From Mermis nigrescens (taxonomy: Eukaryota > Nematoda > Enoplea > Mermithida > Mermithidae), in NCBI GenBank assembly GCA_036768485.1, contig JAVLUZ010000154.1:38874447-38938446 (forward strand): a stretch of DNA of 64,000 bases, read 5' to 3'. Position 1 is the first letter of the stretch. Every line of letters starts with the position of its first letter. The notes under the pieces are model-generated. The model did not search any database and had not been told where the DNA came from. It saw only the letters and a program-made list of their open reading frames with translations. Below, piece by piece: positions 48,168 through 58,900 of this stretch. A program made the translations under genes and the position numbers.

Positions 48168-49100
48168 CCGTTCTGCGGGGGGGTCAAAACCAGGAATCGA
48201 CCGGCTAGTCCAAAGTGCCGGAACCGGATTCCCCACGTAGGGCCTATCAGAGTCAATGCCCCTAACCCCGTTTCCGGCAAAATTTCTCCACCGAAGGGGG
48301 ATTTAGGGGCTCGGAAACGGGGTACCCCATTATTCAGATGAGAATGTGACCCCGTTTCCGTCGGGGGTTTCTCCGCCCTATAGGTAATTCAAAGTGACGG
48401 AACCAGGGTTCCCCATGTAGGGCCTATCAGGGTAAACCCCCCTGACCCCGTTTCCGGCAAAATTTCTTAAAATAAATGGGGTTTCAGGAGCTTGGAAACG
48501 GAGTACCCCATTATTCAAGTAAGGTGATTCCGTTTCCGTCGGGGTTTTTCCGCCCTTGGGGTGGTCAAAAGTGCCGGAACCTGGGTTGGGGTGTTGACCC
48601 TATGGGGTCACTTGGGAAACCCCGGTTCCGGCCCTTTAGACGACTCCCAGGGCAGAAAAAGCACCGACGCAACCGGGATCAGCAACATATATGAATAATA
48701 AGGTACCTCGTTTCTGAGCGCCCCTGATTCCCCTTCCATGGGTAGAATTTTGCCAGAAACCGGATCAAGGGTGTTGACCCTGATGGGCCCTCCGGTTTCG
48801 GCACTTCGGACTTCCCATATGGCGGAGAAACCCTCGACGGAAGTGGGATCAGCTAATGGGGTACCCCATTTCCGAGCCCCTAAACCCCCCTCTGTGGGTA
48901 AAATTTTGCCGGAAACGGGGTTGGGGTGTTGAACCTGATGAGTCCTACTTGAGGAACCCCGGCTCCGGCACTTCGGATCGTTTCCGTTTCTGTTTCCGGC
49001 TTTTACCCATCGTTTCCGTTTCCGGCTTTTGCCCAATTTTCCGTTTTCGTTTCCGGATTTTGCTTATCATTTCCGTTTCCGGATTTTACCCACACCCTAT
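48168..49100. repeat. GC-rich direct and inverted repeat array in the element core
   Basis: Two direct units of about 170 bp (from about 48205 and 48385) share GTAGGGCCTATCAGGGT, CCCCGTTTCCGGCAAAATTT and GAAACGGGGTACCCCATTATT. From about 48555 to 48990 related units run in inverted orientation. It ends in repeats of CGTTTCCGTTTCCGG (48975-49085). Base composition differs sharply from everything around it. Long ORFs here (for example 48608-49036 minus) follow from the repeat structure. Confidence 0.8.
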
Positions 49101-49439
49101 ATGTAAGTTAGCAAACAATCCAAAATGCAGCTTTGACTCGAAATATATTTAGACGCATTCAAGTTTTACTGTAATACAAGAAAAGGAAAGAAAACGATTG
49201 TTTAAACCCTGTGGCAAGCAGCCCAAACTAATGTCTGTATATGTATCGACCTAATTAAGCGGGAATGGTATCAATCTAAGTAGGAGTACTAGCACCCACG
49301 TTAGTCTGAGTCTAAGCCTAGGAAAAATGGAGAAGCTTGAAAAAATCAACAACTGTTACGACTATACTTTGTAGAGGCGCACAGACCAGGGTACTTTTAA
49401 TTATTGTGAAAAGAAAGAAGTGACTTTCAGTCAGCCAGG

Positions 49440-49615
49440 TTTATTTATATTTATTTATACCATATCTATACTTTATCTTTATCTTTATCTTTTTGGTTCC
49501 TTTATCTTGCAAATTATCTTTATCTATATCCTTCTTAATTTTTTATCTATCTTTATCTTTATCTTCTAAATTTTAAAATTTCAACTTTATATTTATCTTT
49601 TATCTTGCAAAAAAT
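49440..49615. repeat. TATCTT simple repeat
   Basis: Imperfect (TTTATC)n with interruptions such as CTTGCAAATT, next to the inner edge of the right arm. Confidence 0.8.
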
Positions 49616-51179
49616 CCTAATCTTTTACTACACTACTGCTGAACCTTCCAGAATCGTTGATATTTTGCAAAATTGCAAAAGTATGCTCTTTTAAGTGTTT
49701 AGCTCATTTTTGGCTCAAACATCCCAAATTTTCGGCGCTTAGCGCCATATATACATTTTTTGACTATCTCTGTTCAATTTTCTTGATTTATTTAAAATTT
49801 TTTATGTTTTTATGTTCCAGAAAGAACGAGCATTGTTTAAAACGTCTAAAAACAGAGTTTTGACGTGTATCCGATGTTTTTTAGCCCAAAAAAGACACTT
49901 TTTGAAAATTTTCCAAGCCTGACCGCTCAGAATTCCCACGCATACATGAATATGCTTAAGCGTGAATTAATATATCTTACGTGCGGCCAACCAACGTACG
50001 CATTGCGTGCTATCTACTTATCTTTATGATAAGAAAACAAATATTCGCTAAGCTTTTGGCACGGCAGAAACTAATTTAAGGCACGTTTTTGTTTGAATTT
50101 ACCTGTTACGCGGTTGCCTACAACAATACCCAAAAACAACGCACTGAAAACAAGGACACGATTGGTTTTATTTTGCAGTGAAGTAAGACCAAGAAACGAA
50201 AAACGAGCGTTAAATCCTCTTCTACCGCATTAAGCTAAATTAAAAATTCGAAAACAAGCACTCGATTCATATTTGCGGCACATGGATTTTATTTGATGGT
50301 AGAAAAACGAGCACTCGATTTGTTTTTGTTAGAATTTAGTAAAGAGCGAAAAATAAAAAACGAGCGCCTGACTGCTTTCCAATTTGCAGAGACTTAAAAT
50401 CGCGAAACAAAAAAACCACCATTTGATTCGCTTTATCGTGCACCGAAAATATAACAAAATTCGAAAAACGAGCGCCTGAATGATATGTTTGGCACATAGA
50501 GCGAAGATCGATTATAGAAAAACGAGTTTTTGATTTGGTTTAGTAAGCACTGAGCTAAAACCGAAAAACGAAATACGAAAGTTTGATTTGTTTTTGCGTT
50601 AAACTAAACAAAATCGGAAAACGAAAAACTAATGTTTGCTTTGTTTCTATTTTATCCTGTTTGGAAGCAAAGAGCGAAAAACGAACATTGGTTTTATAAT
50701 TACCAAAAGCTAAATTAGAAACAAAATAGAGTGCAAGTTTTCGTTTTGATTCGCATTTACCTGGAAACTGGCAGCCATACCCAAAAGGGCACGGACACAA
50801 TAAGTGTTTGTCTTAATCTTAATTTTCCTAAGCTTATATATTCGAAGCGTTGATTAATTTTGCTTGAAACGAATTAAATTTTAGAAGTTGACAGTGTGAC
50901 TAAAAAACAAATCGCCTGTCGAATCATATAACTTTTTAACGACAAAAGCAAATGAAATGCAATTTGCTTTTACTGTAGGGTAGAAAGTGATACATGCGGT
51001 TATTGGGTTGTCTTAAGGATGCATGTAAAAACGTCGTTTTTTGAGTCGTGAAAATATCTTTGTATTAATGGCCGTTGATGCCCGGTGACTTCACAGTAGT
51101 AGGCAACAGAGGAAATGCAATTTATTTTTATTTCGAAGAGTAATAAAAATATAATTTTGATTTCATATTAGCAAAGGGA

Positions 51180-51310
51180 TCCCGACAATTAGGTGAAAAA
51201 CAATTGGGTGAATACGACAACTGGTTGAATGCGACAACTGGGTGAACGACAATTTGTTGAAAGACAATTTGGTGAAAATGATTGAACTGTATATGCATGT
51301 ATATGCAATT
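51180..51310. repeat. Minisatellite of GACAATTGGGTGAA units
   Basis: About seven degenerate units of 14-17 bp (ACAACTGGGTGAA, GACAATTTGTTGAA, GACAATTTGGTGAA and so on), followed by a family B fragment to about 51480. Confidence 0.75.
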
Positions 51311-51599
51311 GGGTGAATACTTGAATTTAAGGTTGGATGCCCACAAAATGCTTTTAAAGTGGTCAGAACAGTGTTTTTGATGCATTCTTATCATTTTAAG
51401 CCCAAAAAAGACATTTTGCAAAAATTTTTGGTTTGATTCCTACAAGCTCTATGCTGTGTATGATTTTAAATGGTTTGATTTACGTAGCTACCTAATCGTG
51501 TTTCTTTTTTGATTACTATCAAAAGAAATAATTGGATGCGTACATACATATGTATCGACCTGTCAATAGTTAAAAACATTATACTAGCTACTGTGTCGA

Positions 51600-54180
51600 G
51601 GGTAACAAAGGCCAAATCTTAGGTAGCGCGTTAGCGCGTACCTATAATATACTTGGGTACCCCCAACACCTGTGCACCCCCTACAGCTATAACGGGACAC
51701 TTCTAGAAGGTGCAGTTTTTTTTTAAAGAAAGATAATAAAAAAATTCGCTGCCCGTGTTTTTTTGTTTTTCTTGAAACCCAAAACTGACTGTGTAAACAA
51801 GGTGTAAAGTTTTTGAGTAACGTTATAACATAGGACAAATTTTGGGACCTTTTTACTGCGGCTTGTAGACAACTGAGTATTGATGACTCGAAGAATTGAA
51901 CAGCACAGGATAATAGAGGGATGAATTCTGCAGATGGCACTTTTTTGTTTTTTGAAATTCGCATTAGTTATCGAATGGCAGTGTAAAGAGTGCGAAAATC
52001 TGGGGTGAAAAAGCACTTTTTGGTCGAGTTTTCAACCTGCTTATGTCCGATACTAACTCCGGTTATGAGTTTTTTAAAATGTTTTCTGACAGAAATGTAG
52101 AGCGGATCAAGGGCTACATTCTGCATATAAGCAAAGTCTTCTATGCTCTATGGTGAGTTAGATCCTGGGGTTTAAAGTTTACACTCTAGTGGATGGTGTA
52201 AAAAAACGGATTTTAACTAAGATTTCTCTGCCAAATTTTCCCGCTTATGAGTCAGGGTGAATTGAATACAGCAGTAATAAAGTGCCTCTCAGGGGCTACA
52301 CATCGCAGCAAAACCGCATTTTAAAAAACGCAATAGTGAGTTATTAATGGGGGTGTAAAGTTCGAAATCAGAGGTAAAAATGGGCGAAAAAACACGTTTT
52401 TTCCGAATTTTGATTAATAAATCATACCAAATAATTTTTGCAAGAGAATTTTGGCACACAGAAATGTACTACGATTCAAAAGCTACAAATTGTACCAAAC
52501 CGAATTTCTTTAAACTCAATGGGGAGTTCGGTACGGAATTTTAAAGTTTACAGTGTTCTAAATGATGGAAAATACGTTTTTGTTGCGTTTTTTGTTCGCC
52601 ACTTTCTCCGTCCAGAATTCGGGATAAGTCTAATAGAATAAAAATAAAGTGCTTTATATCGGGTGCATGTCAAAGCAAATTGTCTATACATTAATATTTA
52701 GCGAGTGTAAAGTCAAAAATTTGGTGTTTAAAATGCGTTTCTGTCTTGTTTTTTCTGCCTGCTTCTCCGGTTATGAGTCAGGGACACGATTATCAAGTCT
52801 AGAAATGGACCAGGAACCAAATTTGATATGCCAGTCTGGCGCATATGTTTACACTCTACAGTGTTGTAAAGTGGTTTACACCAATTGTTAGTTTGCACAT
52901 AGAGCATTATGGAAACTTAATTTTTTTCATAAATATTAATCGTAATATCGGAACAATATCAAAATTACGAATCTGACCAAAATTTTCTTTACACTAGGTG
53001 TTTACATGAAGTTTACACTATATATGTATTTATCTTCGTTTTTGAGCATTCCAGAAACCTAATTTTTTCCTGGAGTCTAAAAATTTTCAAAAGATCAAAT
53101 GTGAGACGTCACGTAGGCGCGTTTGTTTACATCCAACAGTGATGTAAAGTAGTTTACACTCATTGTTTATTTGTCCTCAGATCATTGTAGAGACATAATT
53201 TTTTCATGAATGTTGATCATAATATCCGAGTAATTTTTTACACTGCATCTTAGCCTTTGTTCTAGAGCATTGCAAAAACCGAAATTTTTTCCTGAGATCT
53301 AAAAATTTACAGGGAATGAAATATATACGTCAGTTGGGCGCGCTTGCTTACACTCAGCAGTATTGCAAAGTGGTTTAAACCTAATGTTTATTTGTCTTTA
53401 AAACATTATGGAGACTCATTTTTCCATAAATGTTGAAAGTAATATCGGAGCAATATCAAAATTACGAATCCGACTAAAATATTCTTTACGCTGCGTGTTT
53501 GTGTAAAGTATACATTACGTGTTAACCTTAATTCGATAGACTTGCAGAGACTTTGTAACTGAAGTCAAGAAATTTTCAAGGATTCATATGTGAGACATCA
53601 ATTAAGTGAGTTTGTTTACCCTCAAAAGTAATCTAAAGTGATTTAAAAATTATGTTCAAGTGTCCTTAGATCATTGAAGAGATGTAATTTTGTCTTAAAT
53701 GGGTTGCATTAAAGTTAAATCCTTCTTAGCCGTGTTTATAATATGTTTCACAAAATCTTGCACATGGAGAGCAATCGTTTAATTGATGTAAATTGCCTGC
53801 AAAAGTGGTTTAAAATGAACCAGCAATCACACTACTGTGCACAGAAGTCGACAAAGATATGCAGCTTTATTGTAATCATGTACATTAATAAGCCGTAAAG
53901 TGTTAGTATTCTCTACACCTAGTAGTTGTGTAAAGTTTGCACTATTCATTTGTTGTTAATATGTAGTCTATCCTACAAATTTATTTTACTACCAAATCTA
54001 AGCGTTAGTGTTCCTTACACTTGATATTTGCGTGAAGTTTTTGAATTTTTGCCGAAAAACTTTGTCTTTTAATTTACCAACATCCCGCCTTTTCCATTTT
54101 CTTAAAGTTTAAAATCTTTTATAATTCTCTTAATAATTTAATGGTAGGTTTAAACTTTAAGTTTCTCTTGGTTTACAACT
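51600..54180. repeat. Degenerate tandem array with GTGTAAAGTTTACAC motifs
   Basis: It begins with TAGCGCGTTAGCGCG and a 130-bp leader also found at 63507. From about 51960 the motif TGTAAAG(T)...TTTACAC recurs throughout. Between 52840 and 53700 four degenerate units of about 210-270 bp are visible. Each has GTTTACACTC, GTAAAGTGGTTTA, TTATTTGTC, CATTATGGAGAC, an AATATCGGAGCAATATC-like block and CTAAAAATTTTCA. ORFs do not persist across units. I recognise no known element. Confidence 0.7.
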
Positions 54181-54330
54181 CTCGCTTAGCAAGCTCATTT
54201 TTCAAAACTTTTTCATAGTGATCAGATTAGTCCGCGTTTAGTTTGGAATTGGTGGACGGTCGTTATTTTATTACTCGGCTTAAATAATCCAAGTGACTAT
54301 CTTTTGATTATTTTCTTTATCGCAAATTCA

Positions 54331-54395
54331 AACACCCAATTTTCAATTTGAAAATTGACCCAATTTTCAATTTGAAAATTGAAAATTGGGTGTTT
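54331..54395. repeat. Nested AT-rich palindrome
   Basis: The 21-bp palindrome CAATTTTCAATTTGAAAATT(G) occurs twice, and the pair is enclosed by CACCC and GGGTG, giving a larger hairpin. It may be a simple foldback or a recombination scar. Confidence 0.7.
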
Positions 54396-54698
54396 TCAAT
54401 TTCAAAAGTCACAACACATTGTGCTTGTGTATTGATTGAGTAAGGATTTGCAATGTGAATTCGTTGGTTAAATATTTGTGCTTGATTATAAGTGAACTGC
54501 ACATTAAGAAGAAATAACTTAATGGAGTTTTAATTTGAAAATGGATGGTGTCAATAAGGTTGTCTTGTTTAAAAACGATAATGCTGATGTTAAGAACAAT
54601 ATTGTTTTCCGCGTTCTTGGACTGTTGTCATTATTGTGGCATGTTACTGATTGTGTTTACTGACTGATGTACTGAAATCACGCTAATTAAAAGTAGTG

Positions 54699-55458
54699 TA
54701 CTAGCAAAGAAAAATGCTCCGATGGAACAAAAAAGATGAATATACTTGGAATTCTGGATTATTATGGATGTAAAAGGAGGGGACTAGGAAAAACCTACCT
54801 AAAGTCGGAAAATCTGCTGAAAATCACACTTTCTCTAAGCAACGCAAAAAATCGATGTATATTCTGCGGCCTCTAAAAAAGTGTCTTTTTTAAATAATGT
54901 TCGAAGTTTCAGATAAGAGTGTATAAACGAAATCTATCAAGGTTACTTTTTAAATTGCTGGCACCTGGTTGATAGAAAACTAAGAGGTATTGTATTTAAA
55001 GTTGTTTTATTTTGTTATGAGCATTATAGCAAGCAAAGCAGGAGCCGATTGATTAGTGCACACAATCGTTTCGGGCATGCTAGTGTTTAGTCTGTTTCAA
55101 GTCAACTTACGCGCTTCCTACTGTTTTAAACCAACCATGTCTTCAATTGTCTTCGATGTTTGCTATTTCATTCAATTGGCTTGGAAGACTGTTAGTTTAC
55201 TCAATATCATTTCCCATAGCTACTGCATAGCTAACGTGCTGCTTTTTCAATCATTTTTATGGTTGAATATTTATTTTAATCTGTTGGCCGCAGAATATAC
55301 ATCGATTTTTTGCGTTGCTTAGAGAAAGTGTGATTTTCAGCAGATTTTCCGACTTTAGGTAGGTTTTTCCTAGTCCCCTCCTTTTACATCCATAATAATC
55401 CAGAATTCCAAGTATATTCATCTTTTTTGTTCCATCGGAGCATTTTTCTTTGCTAGTA
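54699..55458. mobile_element. 760-bp foldback element
   Basis: 54699 onward (TACTAGCAAAGAAAAATG) is inverted at 55441-55458 (CATTTTTCTTTGCTAGTA). The arms are about 170 bp, including CTTGGAATTCTGGATTATTA and AAAATCACACTTTCTCTAAG. The right half shares sequence with 55486-55891 in opposite orientation. Confidence 0.75.
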
Positions 55459-55485
55459 AATAAATATGTTCAAGTAGGGAGGGAC

Positions 55486-55891
55486 TATGCTAGCAGAGAA
55501 AAATCTTCTGGTGGAAAAAAAGACGAATATACTTGGGATTGTGGACTGTTAAGGATGTAAAAGGAGGGGACTAGGAAAGACTACCTATGGATATGCCTAA
55601 GATCGCGAAATCTGCTAAAAGAACAGACTGTCTCTAAGCAACACAAAAAATCGAAGGATATTCTGCGGCCGGAAGATTGAAATAAACTATTGAACCAAAA
55701 AATGATTGAAAAAGCAACAACTTAGCTACGCAGTAGCTATGGGAAATTAGATGGAGCAAATTAGGAAAGACGTTGCAAGCCAATTGAATGAAATTGCAAA
55801 TATCGATGCAATCAAGGCAATCAAACACATTGTTGGTTTAAAGCAGTAGGAAACGCGTAAGCTCACGTGAAACCAGACTACATTTAGGTAC
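55486..55891 (+). mobile_element. Second copy of the foldback sequence, interrupted by a LINE
   Basis: Homologous to the neighbouring element (GCTAGCAGAGAAAAAT, ACTTGGGATTGTGGAC, TCTAAGCAACACAAAAAATC). It resumes after the LINE at 61076 (CATGCCCGAAACGATTGTGTG), which matches 55056-55080 in reverse. So the LINE inserted into this older element. Confidence 0.7.
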
Positions 55892-55976
55892 GATAGTGAT
55901 AGTGATAAAGGGGTGGGCGAAAGCCCTTCACGCAGGCTAAGAAGCCCATTGTGTACCCCACGGAAACTTTTGAGAG

Positions 55977-58900
55977 CTAGTCGCACAAACGTTTTGAGGC
56001 TTTAATAAACCCCAAAAGTTGAGCAACAGGCTCCTGTAAAACTGCCGAGGGTTCAATATGTGGAGCATGGAAGAACCTAGCTCTCAACTTATCAAACCCA
56101 GGGCAGTGACAAAGGAAGTGGATAGAATCCTCTTCTGTGAGCAGACATTTAGCGCATTTGGGGTTGTCAGAAACCCCAATAGTACATAGGTGTCTGTTGA
56201 GGGGACAGTGTCCAGTTAAGAGACCTATTACTGTCTTAAGCAGCTTACGACCTAAGCTGATCAAGGAGCTGGCTATTTTCTTGCATGGCCTCTCCATAAA
56301 GGATCTGGCCTGACGACAAGTCTTTTGCTCACTCCAATATTGAACATGTTGTTCCCTGACCCAGCTGTTGATGTCAGCCTTAGCAACAGCTCTGGAGACA
56401 GCAACTACCGGTTCTGGGCCAACATGTTTACGTGCTGATCCCATTTTTGCAGCATGATCCGCAAATTCATTGCCCTCAATGCCGCAGTGACCTGGGACCC
56501 ATAATAATTTGACATTGTTATACTGCGAGAGTTCTTGCAAAGCAAGAACACACTCGAGAACTAACTTTGAAGACACTTTTGGAGATAGAAGTGACTTCAG
56601 AGCAGATTGACTGTCAGAGCAAATAAAGATGTTCTCATTTCTGAGGGCCATCAATTCTCTGCTACGGCAGCATTGCAAAATAGCAAGTATTTCTGCCTGA
56701 AAGACAGTACACATACTGCCTAAGGTAAAATACCGCATCTGTTTTAAGTTCTGGAAATAGATGCCCGCGCCTGAGGTATTCACAAAGCGTGATCCATCAG
56801 TGTAGCAGACAATTCCAGGAGGCGAGAGAATATCCACTCTAGATTTTTCCCAGTCATCCCTAGTGGGAAACTGAATGGTATAAAGTCTACCAAAAATAAA
56901 TTTTGGTACAATGAAGTCACTTGGCATTTTGAGCACTGGCCTAATGGCCTTAGCCCAAACAGCATTGTGACCTACAACCTTGCCTTTTGCATTCCAACTG
57001 CCAGCTATGTTTAGTCGATATGCCGCTGCCCTTGCACAACCCTCCACAAAGATATGCAGGGGAGGCAGGTCCAGCAAGACTTCCATGGCTGCAGTCGGTG
57101 TGGTGCACATGGCACTACAAATGCTGAGGCAAGCCATTCTATGTAAATGATTAAGCTGACATTTCACAGTAGACAAGTGTGCACGAGGCCACCAGATTAG
57201 TGCAGCATAGGTGATCATGGGTCTAATCACAGACACGAAAAGCCATCGCATGACTCGTGGTGATAGACCCCAGGATTTCCCTACAGCTCTACGACATTGC
57301 CAGAATGCATTAACAGCCTTCTGACATTTGACCTCTACATGATTGCGCCAGTTTAATTTTTGGTCCAAAATAAGTCCCAAAAATTTGACCTGGTTTGCAC
57401 GTTGTAGTGGCATACCATAGAAAATTGGTGGTTTAAACCCATCAAGTTTCCGTTTATGAGTGAATAGCACCATTTCGGTTTTCTGTGGGTTCACAGATAG
57501 ACCATTATGGTGACACCACTGTTCCACCTTGGCTAAACCACTTTCCATAAGTGAGGAAATGGTGTCAAGGAACCTTCCAGTAACAAGGATTGCCAAATCA
57601 TCAGCATATCCTTGACTGTAGAGGCCAGACTTTTGCAAATTCTGCAAAAGTTCGTCCACCACAAGGCACCACAGCAAAGGAGATAGTACACCTCCTTGTG
57701 GACAGCCTTTTGTGGTAGTAAAGATCATGCTGTCTCCATAAGAGTCAGTCATGATATGGCGAAATCTTAGCATAGCATCAATCCATTTAACAATGGTCTG
57801 ATGTATGCCATGATTGGATGCTGCTTTGCAGATAGCATTGAAGGTTGTATTGTCAAATGCCCCTTCAATGTCCAGAAAAACGCCCAGTGTGAATTGTTTG
57901 TTGTCTAATGCCCGTTCAATTCTAGAAACTAGTTCATGAAGGGCCGTATCAACAGACTTTCCACACTGATACGCATGTTGTGTAACATGTAAAGGATGTT
58001 CCAGCAAGGGACCATCTCTTATAAAGCGATCAATTAATCTTTCCATACACTTCAGTAAGAAGGAGGAAAGACTAATTGGTCTGAAGGATTTTGCCAGGTC
58101 ATAGGAACTACGCCCTGGCTTAGGGATAAAGATGACCTTTACTTGCCGCCAGGCTATTGGAACATAGCCAAGTGCTAGGCATCTTCGATAAATATTCACT
58201 AGGGGTCTCACCAGCATGTCCAGTCCTTCCTGCAAAAGAGCTGGAAAAATGCCATCAACCCCTGGAGTCTTGTAGGGTTCGAAGGACTTTACAGCCCAGC
58301 GAACCTTATCAGGTGTTATCACCCTGCAGGCCAGAACTTGGTCACCAAAGCCAGAAAAACTGGTTGGGCCCAATGTGTCCGGATATGCCTCATTTCCAAC
58401 TGCAAAGCTGCCAGGAAAGTGAGTGTCAAGAAGGTGAAGCAGGGTTTCCCTTCGGTTGAGTGTATACTGACCCGAAGGTAGTTTTAATGAGCCAACTTCA
58501 CCTACTTGAGGTTTACATAAAATGCGGCGAAGCCTAGCAGCATCCGACATTTTTCCAATGTTGGAGCAGTAGTCCTGCCAGCACAATTGCTTTCTAATGC
58601 GTATAAGATGCTTATACTCCTGTCGAACCTTGCGGTAATCAGCCCAATCGGAAATTGATTGAGATAATTTCGCTTGATTCCAAGCTCTCCTACTTTTCTT
58701 ACGGAGGTCTTGGAGCTCCCTATTCCACCAGGGAATAGGTTTGCTCTTTTCCCTCTGTAATGTGCAGGAGTTCTCATATGAGGATGTAAGTGCTTGCTGT
58801 ACAAAGTCAACAGCACCCTCTACGTCCTCTTTTGTTGAGCAACTAGGAGCCCAAGAACCCAAGCGACTACTAAGGTGCTGCTTAAAAAGAGCCCAATTAG

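Larger units (their letters stand above)
46734..50796. mobile_element. 4.06-kb element with inverted arms of about 1.16 kb
   Basis: 46734-47895 and 49635-50796 are inverted copies with only scattered differences. The ends are CTCCGTGCCCTTTTGGG and the near-inverse CCCAAAAGGGCACGGAC. Octamers ACAATAAT (46726-46733) and ACAATAAG (50797-50804) match 7/8. Each arm ends inwards with a family B-like segment containing GGCGCTAAGCGCC. The core has a family C MITE and a GC-rich array. Long arms and an 8-bp duplication suggest a Mutator- or hAT-type foldback. No transposase is seen. The arms contain a loose repeat of CGCTCGTTTTTCG. Confidence 0.85.

Noticed and set aside
48608..49036. 142-codon minus-strand ORF
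   Set aside because: It lies in a GC-rich repeat array and is matched by other long frames in the same units; low stop density explains it.
50555..50800. 81-codon minus-strand ORF, also readable from the opposite arm near 46770-46975
   Set aside because: Part of the inverted arms with their CGTTTTTCG repeats; no protein family and no start context.
51180..51310. Regularly spaced short repeats considered as a CRISPR array
   Set aside because: Units abut without unique spacers and the DNA is eukaryotic; it is a minisatellite.
51584..52016. Overlapping 126- and 97-codon minus-strand ORFs
   Set aside because: They fall in the leader of the dispersed repeat; the second copy near 63507 does not keep the frames.
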